Shown in pieces: positions 9,325 through 18,957 of a stretch of 64,000 nt of DNA. The first letter of the stretch is position 1, and every line of letters begins with the position of its first letter. The notes under the pieces were generated by a model that was not told the DNA's origin, did not search any database, and saw nothing but the letters and a program-made list of their open reading frames with translations. This stretch comes from Sutcliffiella cohnii (GTDB taxonomy: Bacteria; Bacillota; Bacilli; Bacillales; Bacillaceae_I): the NCBI RefSeq assembly GCF_002250055.1, contig NZ_CP018866.1, forward strand, positions 2,472,501 through 2,536,500. The letters are read 5' to 3'. Position numbers and translations under genes: made by a program.

Positions 9325-9360
9325 AAAAAATGAAGAGAGCCCCTTAATTAGGCGCTCTCT
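9325..9360 (-). terminator. Intrinsic terminator of ymfF-ymfH
   Basis: The minus-strand stem AGAGAGC.CC/GG.GCTCTCT with a TAATTAA loop is followed by TTCATTTTTT, just past ymfH. Confidence 0.8.
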
Positions 9361-9411
9361 CATTATAACTTATCTTTTACTAATACAAACAATTATTGTT
9401 GGGTGAACAAA

Positions 9412-10698
9412 CTATTTAGGTACTATTTGAAAAACAGTAAATGCTTTTTCATCTAATATCTCATTCGCAACACGTTTTACATCCTCGGATGTTATTTTTT
9501 CTAACTGAGGGATTACTTCAAAAAGATCCATTTCATTAAAAGCGTATCTTGTAAATTGATTGGCAATAAATTCAGGTGAATTGATCGCTCTTAAAAATGA
9601 ACCTATCTTTTTCTTTTTAGCTCGATTTAGTTCATCTTCGTAAAACGCTTCATTTCGGAATTGGAATAATATCTTCTTTAATTGTGCTTCTAATTCATCT
9701 GGTTTTTCTGTATCGCCACCAATCATTGCAAAACCAAAGCCTTTTTCACCTGTATAGTCAAAAGAAAATGTTTCATCAATTAAACCGTCTTCATATAGTT
9801 GCTTGTAATGTTTCGAGCTCTTACCAAAGAGTAAGTCTAAAATGATATTCACTGTTAACTCATGCTTTAATAATTCGGTTCCTTGTCGATTTGGACTAAC
9901 TTCTTTTAAGCCAACTAAACATTTAGACGTATGGACATTCATTTTTAACACTTTCTTCTCTTCCGCTACTGTAGCAGGTTCATCTTCAAAATGACGAGAA
10001 ATTTCCTCTGCAGGTTTAAACTCTTTTTTCGATTGATTATCTTTTATAAAATTCATCATTTTATCAGGATCCATTGCCCCAACGACGAAAAGTAACATAT
10101 TACTTGGGTGATAAAATGTTTCATAGCAGGTGTAAAGTAAGTCTGCTGTAATGTTTGCAATAGATTCTTTCGTCCCAGCAATATCAATTTTTACAGGGTG
10201 ATGATGGAACATATTTTCAATTAATCCAAAGTAATTTCTCCAATCCGGATTATCATCATACATTGTAATTTCTTGACCGATAATTCCTTTTTCCTTTTCA
10301 ACTGTTTGTTCCGTAAAATAAGGTTCTTGTACAAAGTTTAATAACGTTTCAAGATTTTTTTCAACTTGGGTTGTACTTGAAAATAAATAGGCAGTTCTCG
10401 TAAAAGAAGTAAACGCATTTGCAGAAGCTCCCTGCTTACTAAAATCTTGAAAAACATCACCATGCTCTTTTTCAAAAAGCTTATGCTCTAAAAAGTGGGC
10501 AATTCCATCTGGTACGGTTAAAAATTCCTTTTTCCCTAATGGAATAAAAGCGTTGTCGATGGAACCGTACTTCGTCGTAAAGGTAGCATAAGTCTTATGA
10601 AAACCTTCCTTCGGTAATAAGTACACTTTAAGGCCATTTTCTAGTTGTTCGTAATATAATTTCTCTGCTAGTTGATCAAATACAATCTCTCTCATCAT
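9412..10698 (-). CDS. ymfH: M16-family zinc metalloprotease YmfH
   Basis: A 428-residue M16 (insulinase/processing peptidase) protein. It carries the inverted zinc motif HFLEHKLFE (HxxEH, about 67-73) and the downstream conserved Glu region, so it is the catalytically competent partner of YmfF. The upstream gene's stop overlaps the first ATG (TAATGATG). The second ATG, three bases on at 10695, is equally likely because AGGAGG lies only four bases from the first. The pair probably forms a two-subunit peptidase. Substrate unknown. Confidence 0.93.
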   Translation of the reverse strand: MMREIVFDQLAEKLYYEQLENGLKVYLLPKEGFHKTYATFTTKYGSIDNAFIPLGKKEFLTVPDGIAHFLEHKLFEKEHGDVFQDFSKQGASANAFTSFTRTAYLFSSTTQVEKNLETLLNFVQEPYFTEQTVEKEKGIIGQEITMYDDNPDWRNYFGLIENMFHHHPVKIDIAGTKESIANITADLLYTCYETFYHPSNMLLFVVGAMDPDKMMNFIKDNQSKKEFKPAEEISRHFEDEPATVAEEKKVLKMNVHTSKCLVGLKEVSPNRQGTELLKHELTVNIILDLLFGKSSKHYKQLYEDGLIDETFSFDYTGEKGFGFAMIGGDTEKPDELEAQLKKILFQFRNEAFYEDELNRAKKKKIGSFLRAINSPEFIANQFTRYAFNEMDLFEVIPQLEKITSEDVKRVANEILDEKAFTVFQIVPK

Positions 10699-11975
10699 TA
10701 ATCCTCCTTTCCTGTTAAAAAGTAAATAGTATCTAATTGAATTTGTTTTGCTACGTTAATAATATCTTCTTTCGTCACGTTCTCTATATTTGAAATAATA
10801 TCTTCAATCGCTTTTCTATCTATACTGCCAAACTCATTATTATAAAGTATTTCAACTTGGCCTCTAGGTGTATCAATTGTTTCTAATATTTGATTTTTTA
10901 TAACAGCCTTTGTTTGCGCAATTTCATTATCAGTAAAGTTCCCATTTTGCATTTCTACCATTTGTTCTTTTATAATCTTCACTGCTTTTTCATAATTACT
11001 AAAGTCAATCCCAGACATAACAAGTAAAAGCCCTTTATGACTTTCCACTCTTGATGCAGCGTAATATGCTAAACTTTCCTTCTCTCTCACATTAATAAAT
11101 AATTTTGAGTGAGAAAATCCTCCGAATATACCGTTAAATACTTGTAATGCAGGATATAAAGAGTCATTGTACGTTATGTTCGTACGATAACCAATATTTA
11201 ATTTCCCTTGTTTAACATCATCTCTGTCTATTACTTCATTTTCGCTAGTAACATTTTTCCCTTTATTAACTTCATGCAAGCTTTTTTGACGACTTTTAAG
11301 TGGGAAAGCTTTCTCGACAAAATTAATAACTTCTTCTTCATCTAAATCACCGATAGCATATAAATGAATATCATCTGTATTTAAAACTTGTTCATAGTAT
11401 TCATATAAATTTTGAGCAGTTATCGTATCCACATCGTCTTTCACACCATTAGCAGCTAATCGATAAGGCTCATTTTTACACATTTCTTCCACTAATCTGT
11501 GACTGGAATACCTCATTTTATCATCATAAATAGATTGGATTCGTTGTTTTAACGTACGCTTCTCGTTTTCAACAATCGATGATGAAAAGTAACCGCCTTC
11601 TACTAATGGATTTAATAATACATCTGCTAATAAATTGATCGCTTTTTGTAATAAAGGGGTGGAGTCTTTTAAAAATTTTTCATTCGCGATATCTATTCTA
11701 AATGTAATAATATGGAATTCACCCTTTTTACTTAAATCTACATTTAGAGTAGCACCGTAGAGCTCATCTAAATAGATCCTTAACTCCGTAGATGTTTTAT
11801 ACGTATTGGTGGCCGTTTGTAAAACATATGGTAATAGTGCTCGTTTTGTAACATTTTCTTCTGTTAAGGCAGACTTTAACTTTAATACTAATGTATTCGT
11901 TTTAAATTTCGAAGTATTTAATGTATGTAAAGTAATTCCGCTTAATTCGTGCATTGTTTCATTAATAAGCTTCAA
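10698..11975 (-). CDS. ymfF: M16-family non-catalytic subunit YmfF
   Basis: A protein of about 425 residues with the M16 fold but no HxxEH motif in its N-terminal half, where the sequence reads ALLPYVLQTATNTYKT. It is therefore probably the non-catalytic partner of YmfH, as in other M16 pairs. The first ATG (11984) directly abuts AGGAGG, so the ribosome more plausibly uses the TTG at 11975, nine bases after the Shine-Dalgarno. It shares one base with ymfH, implying translational coupling. It is adjacent to ymfC without the ymfD/ymfE genes of B. subtilis. Confidence 0.9.
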   Translation of the reverse strand: MKLINETMHELSGITLHTLNTSKFKTNTLVLKLKSALTEENVTKRALLPYVLQTATNTYKTSTELRIYLDELYGATLNVDLSKKGEFHIITFRIDIANEKFLKDSTPLLQKAINLLADVLLNPLVEGGYFSSSIVENEKRTLKQRIQSIYDDKMRYSSHRLVEEMCKNEPYRLAANGVKDDVDTITAQNLYEYYEQVLNTDDIHLYAIGDLDEEEVINFVEKAFPLKSRQKSLHEVNKGKNVTSENEVIDRDDVKQGKLNIGYRTNITYNDSLYPALQVFNGIFGGFSHSKLFINVREKESLAYYAASRVESHKGLLLVMSGIDFSNYEKAVKIIKEQMVEMQNGNFTDNEIAQTKAVIKNQILETIDTPRGQVEILYNNEFGSIDRKAIEDIISNIENVTKEDIINVAKQIQLDTIYFLTGKED

Positions 11976-12142
11976 ATAATTCATCCTCCTTTTTATGCTT
12001 CTTTTATTTTATGTAGAAAAGCATAATAATATTTTTTCAAGATCAAACAAATTTACTCATATATCCAATATAACGTTATATTAGTAAATTTTTCAAGTGA
12101 ACACATATAGGTTTACATAATAATATTATGGTAATCAAAATG

Positions 12143-12170
12143 AAAAAAGGTAACAATTAATGTTACCTTT
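12143..12170 (-). terminator. Intrinsic terminator of ymfC
   Basis: AAAGGTAAC and GTTACCTTT form a perfect 9-base stem followed by TTTTTTC on the minus strand. The ymfC stop lies in the stem. Confidence 0.9.
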
Positions 12171-12894
12171 AAGTTCTTTTACGTAAAACATGAAAGCTAA
12201 ATTGATCTGCACGAAAATAGTTTAACGAATATAAAACCGGCTCATCGTTTTGATCGTAATGCATTTGTTTTAATACTAGTAGTGCCGTTTCAGGCTCACA
12301 TTCTAGAATTGGAGAAACTTTTTCGTGAAACCCTAATGGTTCTATTTGTGCAACTGCGTATGATATATATCTGCCTGCTTCATCTTCTAGTAAGTGTAAA
12401 AGCGATTCATTTTTATTATATTGATAATTTTCCACAATGTTTGTTGGGATTTTATCAATACAATAAACAACAGGCTGTCCGTTAGCTGTTCTTACCCGTT
12501 CAAAATAATGTACTTGTTCTCCTTCAAGTCCATTAAACTTTTCATTGTCATCATCAGTAGGATTTTGAATAGTAGATGATATATGAATCGTACCTGGTTG
12601 CATACCTGCATCTATAATCATATCTGTAACACTATTTAATTGCTCAATTCCAGATGAAAAAACTGGCCTAGGGCTAACGAAAGTTCCAACACCATGTCTT
12701 CTAATGACGAAACCTTCTTCCTCTAGAACACGTAGCGCTTCTCTTAATGTAGCCCTACTTACACCAAGCTGCCTAGATAATTCAAACTCAGAAGGTAGTT
12801 TTTCTTTTTCTCTATAAACATTATTTTCTATATCTTGTTTTAATCTATCGACTACTAATAAATATAGATGTCTACTATCTGGCCTAATCGTCAT
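12169..12894 (-). CDS. ymfC: GntR family regulator, HutC/UTRA type
   Basis: A 241-residue regulator. The N-terminal winged helix-turn-helix (about 8-75) contains [30 protein letters not shown] spacing. A UTRA effector-binding domain (about 90-238) follows. The position next to spoIIIE and the ymf genes matches B. subtilis ymfC. The start at 12894 is an ATG and its upstream region (12895-13100) has no clear operator that I can name. Effector and targets are unknown. Confidence 0.93.
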   Translation of the reverse strand: MTIRPDSRHLYLLVVDRLKQDIENNVYREKEKLPSEFELSRQLGVSRATLREALRVLEEEGFVIRRHGVGTFVSPRPVFSSGIEQLNSVTDMIIDAGMQPGTIHISSTIQNPTDDDNEKFNGLEGEQVHYFERVRTANGQPVVYCIDKIPTNIVENYQYNKNESLLHLLEDEAGRYISYAVAQIEPLGFHEKVSPILECEPETALLVLKQMHYDQNDEPVLYSLNYFRADQFSFHVLRKRT

Positions 12895-13101
12895 GTTGAC
12901 TCCCCCACTAACTTACATTAAAAACGACATTTTACTATCCCAACTAAATATATCATTTTTCTAATAGAATGAAAATATAAAAATTAAGATACCCTTTTCC
13001 TTAAATCACTTCGCAAAAAAATACTAGTTGTGTTTATTTAATACTGTTACTAGGTAGCTATTATCACTACATTCAGTTAGTTTTCCAGTAAATTTTCCCC
13101 A

Positions 13102-13136
13102 CATAAATAGGTAGTACATATGACTACCTATTTATG
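13102..13136 (-). terminator. Terminator-like palindrome at the spoIIIE stop
   Basis: A perfect 14-base inverted repeat, CATAAATAGGTAGT and ACTACCTATTTATG, with a 7-base loop contains the spoIIIE stop. It lacks a long U-run afterwards, so termination is likely but not certain. Confidence 0.65.
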
Positions 13137-15474
13137 AACCAACATCTTCGTTATTATTTTGTACTAAAACTGTACGAGGTTTACTTCCTTCATAAGGACC
13201 AACTACGCCACGAGCTTCCATTGCGTCTATAAGTCTAGCAGCTCTCGTATATCCAACTCTAAATCGGCGCTGTAGCATCGACACAGAGGCAGTTTGCATT
13301 TCCAGTACTAATTGTACCGCTTCATCGTATAACTCATCTTCCACTTCTGCTACTTCTTCTGTAACATCTTGCGGTATCATTTCTTCTTGATATTGAGCTT
13401 TTTGTTGCGCAATAACAAAGTCCACAATTCTCTCCACTTCCTCATCGGAAAGAAAAGCACCTTGAACACGAACAGGTTTCGATGCACCAACTGGTAAAAA
13501 TAACATATCTCCTCTACCTAGTAATTTTTCTGCACCACCCATATCTAATATTGTTCTAGAATCCGTTTGAGAAGATACACTAAACGCAATACGTGAAGGA
13601 ATGTTTGCTTTAATAACACCCGTTATAACATCTACAGATGGACGTTGTGTTGCAATAATTAAATGAATCCCTGCAGCACGTGCCATTTGGGCTAATCTTG
13701 TAATACAATCTTCTACTTCATTTGATGCTACCATCATTAAATCAGCTAACTCATCGACGATCACAACAATATATGGTAGTTGTGGCTGAACCGCTTCACC
13801 GTCTTGGTTATGTCTACGTATATATTCATTATACCCTTCAATATTTCTTGTACCAGTATGTGAAAATAACTCGTACCTTCGTTCCATTTCACTTACTACT
13901 TTTTTTAATGCTTGCGATGCTTTCTTAGGGTTCGTAACAACTGGAGCTAATAAATGTGGGACTCCATTATATACATTTAACTCTACCATTTTGGGATCAA
14001 TCATCATCATTTTTACTTCATGAGGTTTTGCCCTCATTAAAATGCTAGTAATAATTCCATTAATACAAACGCTCTTCCCGCTACCTGTCGCACCTGCAAC
14101 GAGTAAATGTGGCATTTTATTTAATTCAGCTACTACAGATTCTCCAGAGATGTCACGCCCTAAACCAATTAACAACTTAGAGTCAGGTCTATCAGCAAGT
14201 TTCACATCTAACACTTCACGTAAGCTAACCATCGCCACCTCATTGTTTGGCACTTCAATACCAATCGCTGATTTTCCAGGGATTGGCGCTTCAATTCGAA
14301 TGTCTTTCGCAGCGAGCGCTAATGCTAAATCATCACTTAAATTAACTATTTTACTAACTTTAACACCGACGTCTGGATATACTTCATATTTAGTTACTGC
14401 TGGTCCTAAATGAACTTTTGTTACTTTTGCCTTCACACCAAAACTGGCAAAGGTTTTTTCTAATTTTCTTGCATTTGCATAAATATTTTCGTGTTCTGTC
14501 GTCTGATGGTTAGTTATCGGTTTATTAAGCAGATCAAGTGAAGGAAGTTCATAATCTTTATTTTCTAATTCTGTAAAAGCCATATTGTTTGGAATTACTT
14601 CTTGAACCCCTTCTTCTACTTCTTCCTGATGTACTTTAGCATTCTTTTCCGCAACTTCATTTACCCCTTCTTGCTGCGAATTGTCAGTAAAGGAAGAAAT
14701 AATAGGTGGAGTAACTTCCTCCTCCATAGTAGTCGCTGCAGTAACCTCTACCACTTCTTCAGTGCTACCCTTTTCTTTCTTGTCTTTTTTGATTTCTTTT
14801 TCTTTTTTCTCTTTCTTTTGTTGTTTACTTTGTGACCTCCAGTTTTTCATATCTTGAATAAACGCAGTCCATTGTTTTTTCAAGAAAGAAAATAAAACGG
14901 TTGTAATTTTAATTACCGTATCATTTAACGATTTACCAGTAACTAAAATAATGCCAATAATGATAAAAATCATGGCAATCCATTTTGCACCTTTTGCATC
15001 AAATAATAAATGAAAAGCAGAGAATAACACCGCCCCAATCATACCACCACCTAAATCAGTAGTACTCGATTCACCGTTTACTTCATACCAAAACAGTTCC
15101 CATGTATTAGCAATAACAGATGGATTAGCGAATGTACCTCCACCCGATAACATTTGAAATAGTGCTACGTGGCTTAATAGTAAAACAGATAAAATAATTA
15201 TGTATGTACCAACTAATTGACGTGTAAAAAATGGAGGTAAGTCTCGCTTCCAAATAATATATCCTGATAGGAGTAACATCGCTAATAGCAAAATCATATA
15301 CCATTCACCACTAAAAAAGCGAAGGAATAATACAGTTGCTTGTCCTACAATTCCAAGCTTTGCAATAGAAATAAACGTTAACGCTAACAGAAGTAATCCT
15401 ATTACTTCAAACGAGACCGTTTTTTTCCATTCATCCCGGTTTTGTTTTTTTCTTCTTCTTTTTCTCTTTGACAT
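13132..15474 (-). CDS. spoIIIE: DNA translocase SpoIIIE (FtsK family)
   Basis: A 780-residue membrane-anchored DNA pump that moves the chromosome into the forespore and clears trapped DNA at division septa. The N-terminus has about four transmembrane segments (about 25-185), followed by a K/E-rich linker (about 210-300). The motor has Walker A GATGSGKS at about 465 and Walker [15 protein letters not shown] at about 580. The C-terminal gamma winged helix contains [18 protein letters not shown] (about 730-747), which reads the orienting DNA octamers. Length and position match B. subtilis SpoIIIE (787 residues). Confidence 0.97.
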   Translation of the reverse strand: MSKRKRRRKKQNRDEWKKTVSFEVIGLLLLALTFISIAKLGIVGQATVLFLRFFSGEWYMILLLAMLLLSGYIIWKRDLPPFFTRQLVGTYIIILSVLLLSHVALFQMLSGGGTFANPSVIANTWELFWYEVNGESSTTDLGGGMIGAVLFSAFHLLFDAKGAKWIAMIFIIIGIILVTGKSLNDTVIKITTVLFSFLKKQWTAFIQDMKNWRSQSKQQKKEKKEKEIKKDKKEKGSTEEVVEVTAATTMEEEVTPPIISSFTDNSQQEGVNEVAEKNAKVHQEEVEEGVQEVIPNNMAFTELENKDYELPSLDLLNKPITNHQTTEHENIYANARKLEKTFASFGVKAKVTKVHLGPAVTKYEVYPDVGVKVSKIVNLSDDLALALAAKDIRIEAPIPGKSAIGIEVPNNEVAMVSLREVLDVKLADRPDSKLLIGLGRDISGESVVAELNKMPHLLVAGATGSGKSVCINGIITSILMRAKPHEVKMMMIDPKMVELNVYNGVPHLLAPVVTNPKKASQALKKVVSEMERRYELFSHTGTRNIEGYNEYIRRHNQDGEAVQPQLPYIVVIVDELADLMMVASNEVEDCITRLAQMARAAGIHLIIATQRPSVDVITGVIKANIPSRIAFSVSSQTDSRTILDMGGAEKLLGRGDMLFLPVGASKPVRVQGAFLSDEEVERIVDFVIAQQKAQYQEEMIPQDVTEEVAEVEDELYDEAVQLVLEMQTASVSMLQRRFRVGYTRAARLIDAMEARGVVGPYEGSKPRTVLVQNNNEDVGS

Positions 15475-15532
15475 TTTTTCTCACCATAACTTGCATAAAT
15501 TTAGTACAGAAAACGCGGTACTATTATCGACA

Positions 15533-15541
15533 ATTATATCA
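15533..15541 (-). promoter_or_regulatory. Candidate extended -10 promoter of spoIIIE
   Basis: The minus strand reads TGATATAAT, an extended -10 with a perfect TATAAT at 15538-15533, about 60 bases upstream of the spoIIIE start. The corresponding -35 is poor, which extended -10 promoters tolerate. Confidence 0.5.
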
Positions 15542-15601
15542 CAATTAAGAACTATTGCGTTTTAGTTTTCGTGATTAAGTAATATATCCCACTTGACTAA
15601 C

Positions 15602-15652
15602 AAAAGAAAAAGCTGGTTAGGAAAGTTGCCATAACTTCATAACCAGCTTTTC
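15602..15652 (-). terminator. Intrinsic terminator of tepA-ylzJ
   Basis: AAAAGCTGGTTA and TAACCAGCTTTT pair, with an internal GAAGTT/AACTTTC arm. A U-rich TTTTTCTTTT stretch follows on the minus strand. Confidence 0.85.
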
Positions 15653-15654
15653 CT

Positions 15655-15873
15655 TTATTCAAAAGTAATATTAATAACCGTACCAGGAGAATATTGCTCG
15701 TCTAAGTAGTGTGCAGGATCGGTACTTAAATTTCTAACAATTTGAAAAGAATTATTTTCCGTTTGTTGCACCATAAAAGAAATTCCATTATAGCTTACTA
15801 CTCTCTGCTTACTATAATCGTCACTTGCTGTAGGGAAAATCGTCTCTTGTGGCATCATCGTATAAAGAATCAT
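15655..15873 (-). CDS. ylzJ: YlzJ-like small protein
   Basis: A 72-residue protein beginning [14 protein letters not shown] and ending [11 protein letters not shown], the pattern of the YlzJ-like family. The ATG overlaps the tepA stop by four bases, so the two are translationally coupled. It has no transmembrane segment or catalytic motif that I can identify. The constant pairing with the ClpP-like protease TepA across bacilli suggests a related role, but the function is unknown. Confidence 0.85.
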   Translation of the reverse strand: MILYTMMPQETIFPTASDDYSKQRVVSYNGISFMVQQTENNSFQIVRNLSTDPAHYLDEQYSPGTVINITFE

Positions 15874-16622
15874 TGTAACATCTGTCCTTCCTGACCTTCA
15901 TTTCGTGTTTCAATTAATTCATTTAATTTTCTAATAGCCTCTCCAACACCACCCGTTTGATCAATAAGACCATATTTAACTGCATCTGCTCCAACTACGT
16001 TCGTTCCAATATCTCTCGTTAAATTACCTTTAGAAAGCATCAGTTCTTTAAATTTCTCCTCCGTAATGTTAGAGTTCTTCGTTACAAAATTAATAACCCT
16101 TTCTTGCATCTTATCTAAGTATTCAAATGTTTGAGGAACTCCTATTACTAAACCTGTTAAACGAACGGGGTGAATCGTCATCGTTGCTGATTCCGCTATA
16201 ATGGAATAATCACAACTTACAGCAATTGGTACACCAATCGAATGCCCTCCACCTAAAACGAGTGACACTGTTGGCTTAGATAAGGAAGCTAACATTTCAG
16301 AAATAGCTAATCCTGCTTCCACATCTCCTCCTACTGTATTTAATATGACTAGCAGTCCCTCGATTTTTGGATTTTGCTCAATTGCAACTATTTGAGGAAT
16401 AACATGTTCATATTTTGTCGTCTTATTTTGTGGTGGAAGCTGTACATGACCTTCTATTTGACCAACAATCGTTAAACAATGAATTTTAGAGTCCTGTGGT
16501 AATTGCGGTATATTTGTTTGGCCTAATTGCTGAATTTTATTTACTAATGAGTCTTTCGTTGATTCTTGCTTGGATGGTTCTCCCTCTTGCCCAGAAGATG
16601 TGTATGTATGTTCATTTGACAT
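15870..16622 (-). CDS. tepA: TepA, ClpP-like translocation-enhancing protease
   Basis: A 250-residue member of the ClpP/crotonase fold. The serine nucleophile region reads [15 protein letters not shown] (about 138-152), with IHPVRLTG carrying the likely histidine. In B. subtilis TepA (YmfB) is cytosolic, was reported to stimulate protein export, and acts in spore peptide degradation. The first 40 residues are a variable hydrophilic extension. It overlaps ylzJ by four bases and is preceded by the rnjB terminator. Confidence 0.93.
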   Translation of the reverse strand: MSNEHTYTSSGQEGEPSKQESTKDSLVNKIQQLGQTNIPQLPQDSKIHCLTIVGQIEGHVQLPPQNKTTKYEHVIPQIVAIEQNPKIEGLLVILNTVGGDVEAGLAISEMLASLSKPTVSLVLGGGHSIGVPIAVSCDYSIIAESATMTIHPVRLTGLVIGVPQTFEYLDKMQERVINFVTKNSNITEEKFKELMLSKGNLTRDIGTNVVGADAVKYGLIDQTGGVGEAIRKLNELIETRNEGQEGQMLQ

Positions 16623-16709
16623 AAAATCTACTCCTTTTATATATTTACAACTATAACAAACTCCCTTATAGTATTCGCGACAAGATATATTTCATTCTTC
16701 TTTTAAGAA

Positions 16710-16753
16710 AAGTAAAGAGCCATTCTTTATAGGGTTTCTATAAAGAATGGCTC
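16710..16753 (-). terminator. Intrinsic terminator of rnjB
   Basis: GAGCCATTCTTTATAG and CTATAAAGAATGGCTC form a perfect 16-base stem with a 5-base loop, followed by TTTACTTTTC on the minus strand. Confidence 0.9.
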
Positions 16754-16761
16754 ACGTATTG

Positions 16762-18429
16762 TTAAACTTCCATAATAATAGGTAAAATCATCGGTCTTCT
16801 TCTCGTTTTCTCAAAGAAATATTGGTTTAACGATTCTCTGATACTTAACTTTAATGTAGACCATTCAATTACTTTACCTTTAATATTTTCATCCATTATT
16901 TTCTTTACAAGTTCACTTGCATCTTCTAACAATTTTTCTGATTCTCTTACGTATACAAACCCTCGTGAGATAATTTCAGGACCTGAAACAATCAACTTTT
17001 TCTCTTTACTAATCGTAACAACAACGATTAAAATTCCATCTTGTGAAAGAAGTCTTCTATCTCTTAACACAATATTACCTATATCTCCAACACCTAAACC
17101 ATCAATTAAAGTATTCCCTGCAGGTACTTTACCACCATGTTTCGCTTCTCCATTTATGAATTCAATAACATCGCCTTTTTCTGTTAAGAAAATGGAGTCG
17201 GCAGTAAGGCCAGTACTTTCAGCAACCTTTGCTAATGCCATTTGCATTTTGTACTCTCCTTGAATAGGTAATAAATATTTAGGTTTAACGAGATTAATCA
17301 TTAATTTCAACTCTTCTTGTGAAGCATGTCCAGATACATGTATTTTTCGTTGCCCATAGATTACGTTCGCACCAGCACGGAATAATTTATCAATTACTTT
17401 TGATACATTTAATTCCATCCCCGGAATCGGAGAGGTTGCAATTAGGACTGTGTCGTCCTCTTTAATTTGAACATATTTATGTGTACCTTTTGCCATTTTT
17501 GTTAAGGACACTAACATTTGAGCATGTGTACCTACTGTTAAAACTACTATTTTATTATCATCATATTTAGATATTTCACTTGCTGGAATTACAAGGTCGT
17601 CTGGAATTTGTAAGTAATTTAATTTTTTTGCAATTTCTAAAATTTTATTTGAATTCGAACTAATAATGACGAGCTTACGACCAGTTTCCTCTGCAGCATT
17701 GACGACTTGTTGTATTCTTTGGATATTTGTAGCTAAACAACTAACGAATATTCTAGTCGTAGTATGATAAAATACGTCAGAAATTTCTCTTTGAACAACG
17801 CTTTCTGAAATGGTATTGCCTGGTTTTTCTGCATTTAAGCTGTCACTTAGTAAACACAAGACTCCTTCATTACCAATATTCGCAATTTTTCCAATATCTG
17901 TATTATTTCCACCTGTTAAAGATTGGTCAAATTTAAAGTCGCCTGTATAAACGATTGCTCCCTGTTCGGTTTTAAACGAAATCCCAACAGAGTCAGGAAT
18001 ACTATGATTCGCAGAGAAAAATTGAACGGTTACATTTGGAAAAGATAGAACTGTATTACTTGTCACTTCTACAAATTTAAATTCATTATAATTACTCTCT
18101 TTTTGCGTTAGATCTTTTGCTAATTCTAAAGTTAATTTCGTACCGTAAACAGGTGCTTGAACTTTTCTTAGTACGAACGGAAGTGCCCCAATATGATCTT
18201 CATGTCCATGTGTTAAAAAGATACCACGTACTTTATCAACATTATCTTCTAAATAAGTAATATCCGGCATTACCATATCGATACCAAACATACCATCCTC
18301 TGGTATCATAACCCCACAATCAACAACATAAATATGCTCCCCAACTTCTAGCACATACATGTTTTTACCAACTTCTCCTACCCCACCAAGGGAGAATAAT
18401 TTAATTTTCTCTTTCTTTGTTGCATCCAA
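16762..18429 (-). CDS. rnjB: Ribonuclease J2
   Basis: A 555-residue metallo-beta-lactamase/beta-CASP ribonuclease, a partner of RNase J1 in mRNA maturation and 5'-3' decay. Visible motifs are LTHGHEDHIGALP (about 73-85), NHSIPDS, TGDFKFD, LLSDSLNAE, VSGHASQEELK and C-terminal PMILPIIMEV. Position upstream of tepA and the C-terminus identify it as J2. Two oddities stand out: the zinc motif is the complete HGHEDH, unlike the HGHDEN of B. subtilis J2 as I recall it, and the usual GSQGEP block reads GTHAQM. The start is TTG at 18429, eight bases after AGGAGG. Confidence 0.93.
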   Translation of the reverse strand: MDATKKEKIKLFSLGGVGEVGKNMYVLEVGEHIYVVDCGVMIPEDGMFGIDMVMPDITYLEDNVDKVRGIFLTHGHEDHIGALPFVLRKVQAPVYGTKLTLELAKDLTQKESNYNEFKFVEVTSNTVLSFPNVTVQFFSANHSIPDSVGISFKTEQGAIVYTGDFKFDQSLTGGNNTDIGKIANIGNEGVLCLLSDSLNAEKPGNTISESVVQREISDVFYHTTTRIFVSCLATNIQRIQQVVNAAEETGRKLVIISSNSNKILEIAKKLNYLQIPDDLVIPASEISKYDDNKIVVLTVGTHAQMLVSLTKMAKGTHKYVQIKEDDTVLIATSPIPGMELNVSKVIDKLFRAGANVIYGQRKIHVSGHASQEELKLMINLVKPKYLLPIQGEYKMQMALAKVAESTGLTADSIFLTEKGDVIEFINGEAKHGGKVPAGNTLIDGLGVGDIGNIVLRDRRLLSQDGILIVVVTISKEKKLIVSGPEIISRGFVYVRESEKLLEDASELVKKIMDENIKGKVIEWSTLKLSIRESLNQYFFEKTRRRPMILPIIMEV

Positions 18430-18836
18430 TGTCTTTTCCTCCTACATATATAATGAATAGGCAAACTTGATGCCTTTTTTCTCTTTTTACAAAAAAATAA
18501 ATAACGAAAAGCATTAAAATATGTAAATATTTTAATAAGTAGTAAAAAATATTAATTTGTTTTCATTTACACTTTCCCACTATAAAACGAAAAATAGCAA
18601 AATATGTATAATCATAGTCAGCCACAATAGTCCGTTGTACTGCTTATAGAGAAAAGCTGACCTAGCTACAACTTAAAACAAAAAATTTTATTTTAATAAT
18701 CCGCACGAGTCATTTAGAAATATTATATCGCATGAAAGAAATGGAATACAAGTTATTTAAATTTTAATTCACTATACTTGAGTAAGAATACAATAAAAAG
18801 TAAAAAGGATATTATGAGGATATTTGAGGTTATTAA
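18430..18836. other. Intergenic region upstream of rnjB
   Basis: About 400 AT-rich bases with no supportable gene on either strand. It should contain the rnjB promoter and 5' leader, but I could not choose a convincing promoter or a riboswitch-like fold. Confidence 0.5.
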
Positions 18837-18876
18837 AGAAAAAAAGGTCAGATTTAAAAACTTAAATCTGGCCTTT
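18837..18876 (-). terminator. Intrinsic terminator of dapG-dapA
   Basis: AAAGGCCAGATTTAA and TTAAATCTGACCTTT form a nearly perfect long stem followed by TTTTTTTC on the minus strand, about 80 bases past the dapA stop. Confidence 0.9.
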
Positions 18877-18920
18877 CTCGTTTATCTGGAAACTATAAAA
18901 TTGGAAATTTGTGAATTACT

Positions 18921-18934
18921 AGTCTAGCTCCGGC
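18921..18934 (-). repeat. Fragment of the GGAGCTAGACA repeat
   Basis: AGTCTAGCTCCGGC on the plus strand is the end block shared by repeat units X and Y. Nothing else of the repeat remains. It sits between dapA and its terminator. Confidence 0.55.
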
Positions 18935-18957
18935 AGTTTTGTTCTTTATATTTCTTC

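Noticed and set aside
13102..13136. dif-like or translocase-recognition palindrome at the spoIIIE end
   Set aside because: No dif or SRS core similarity; position at the stop codon makes a terminator more likely.
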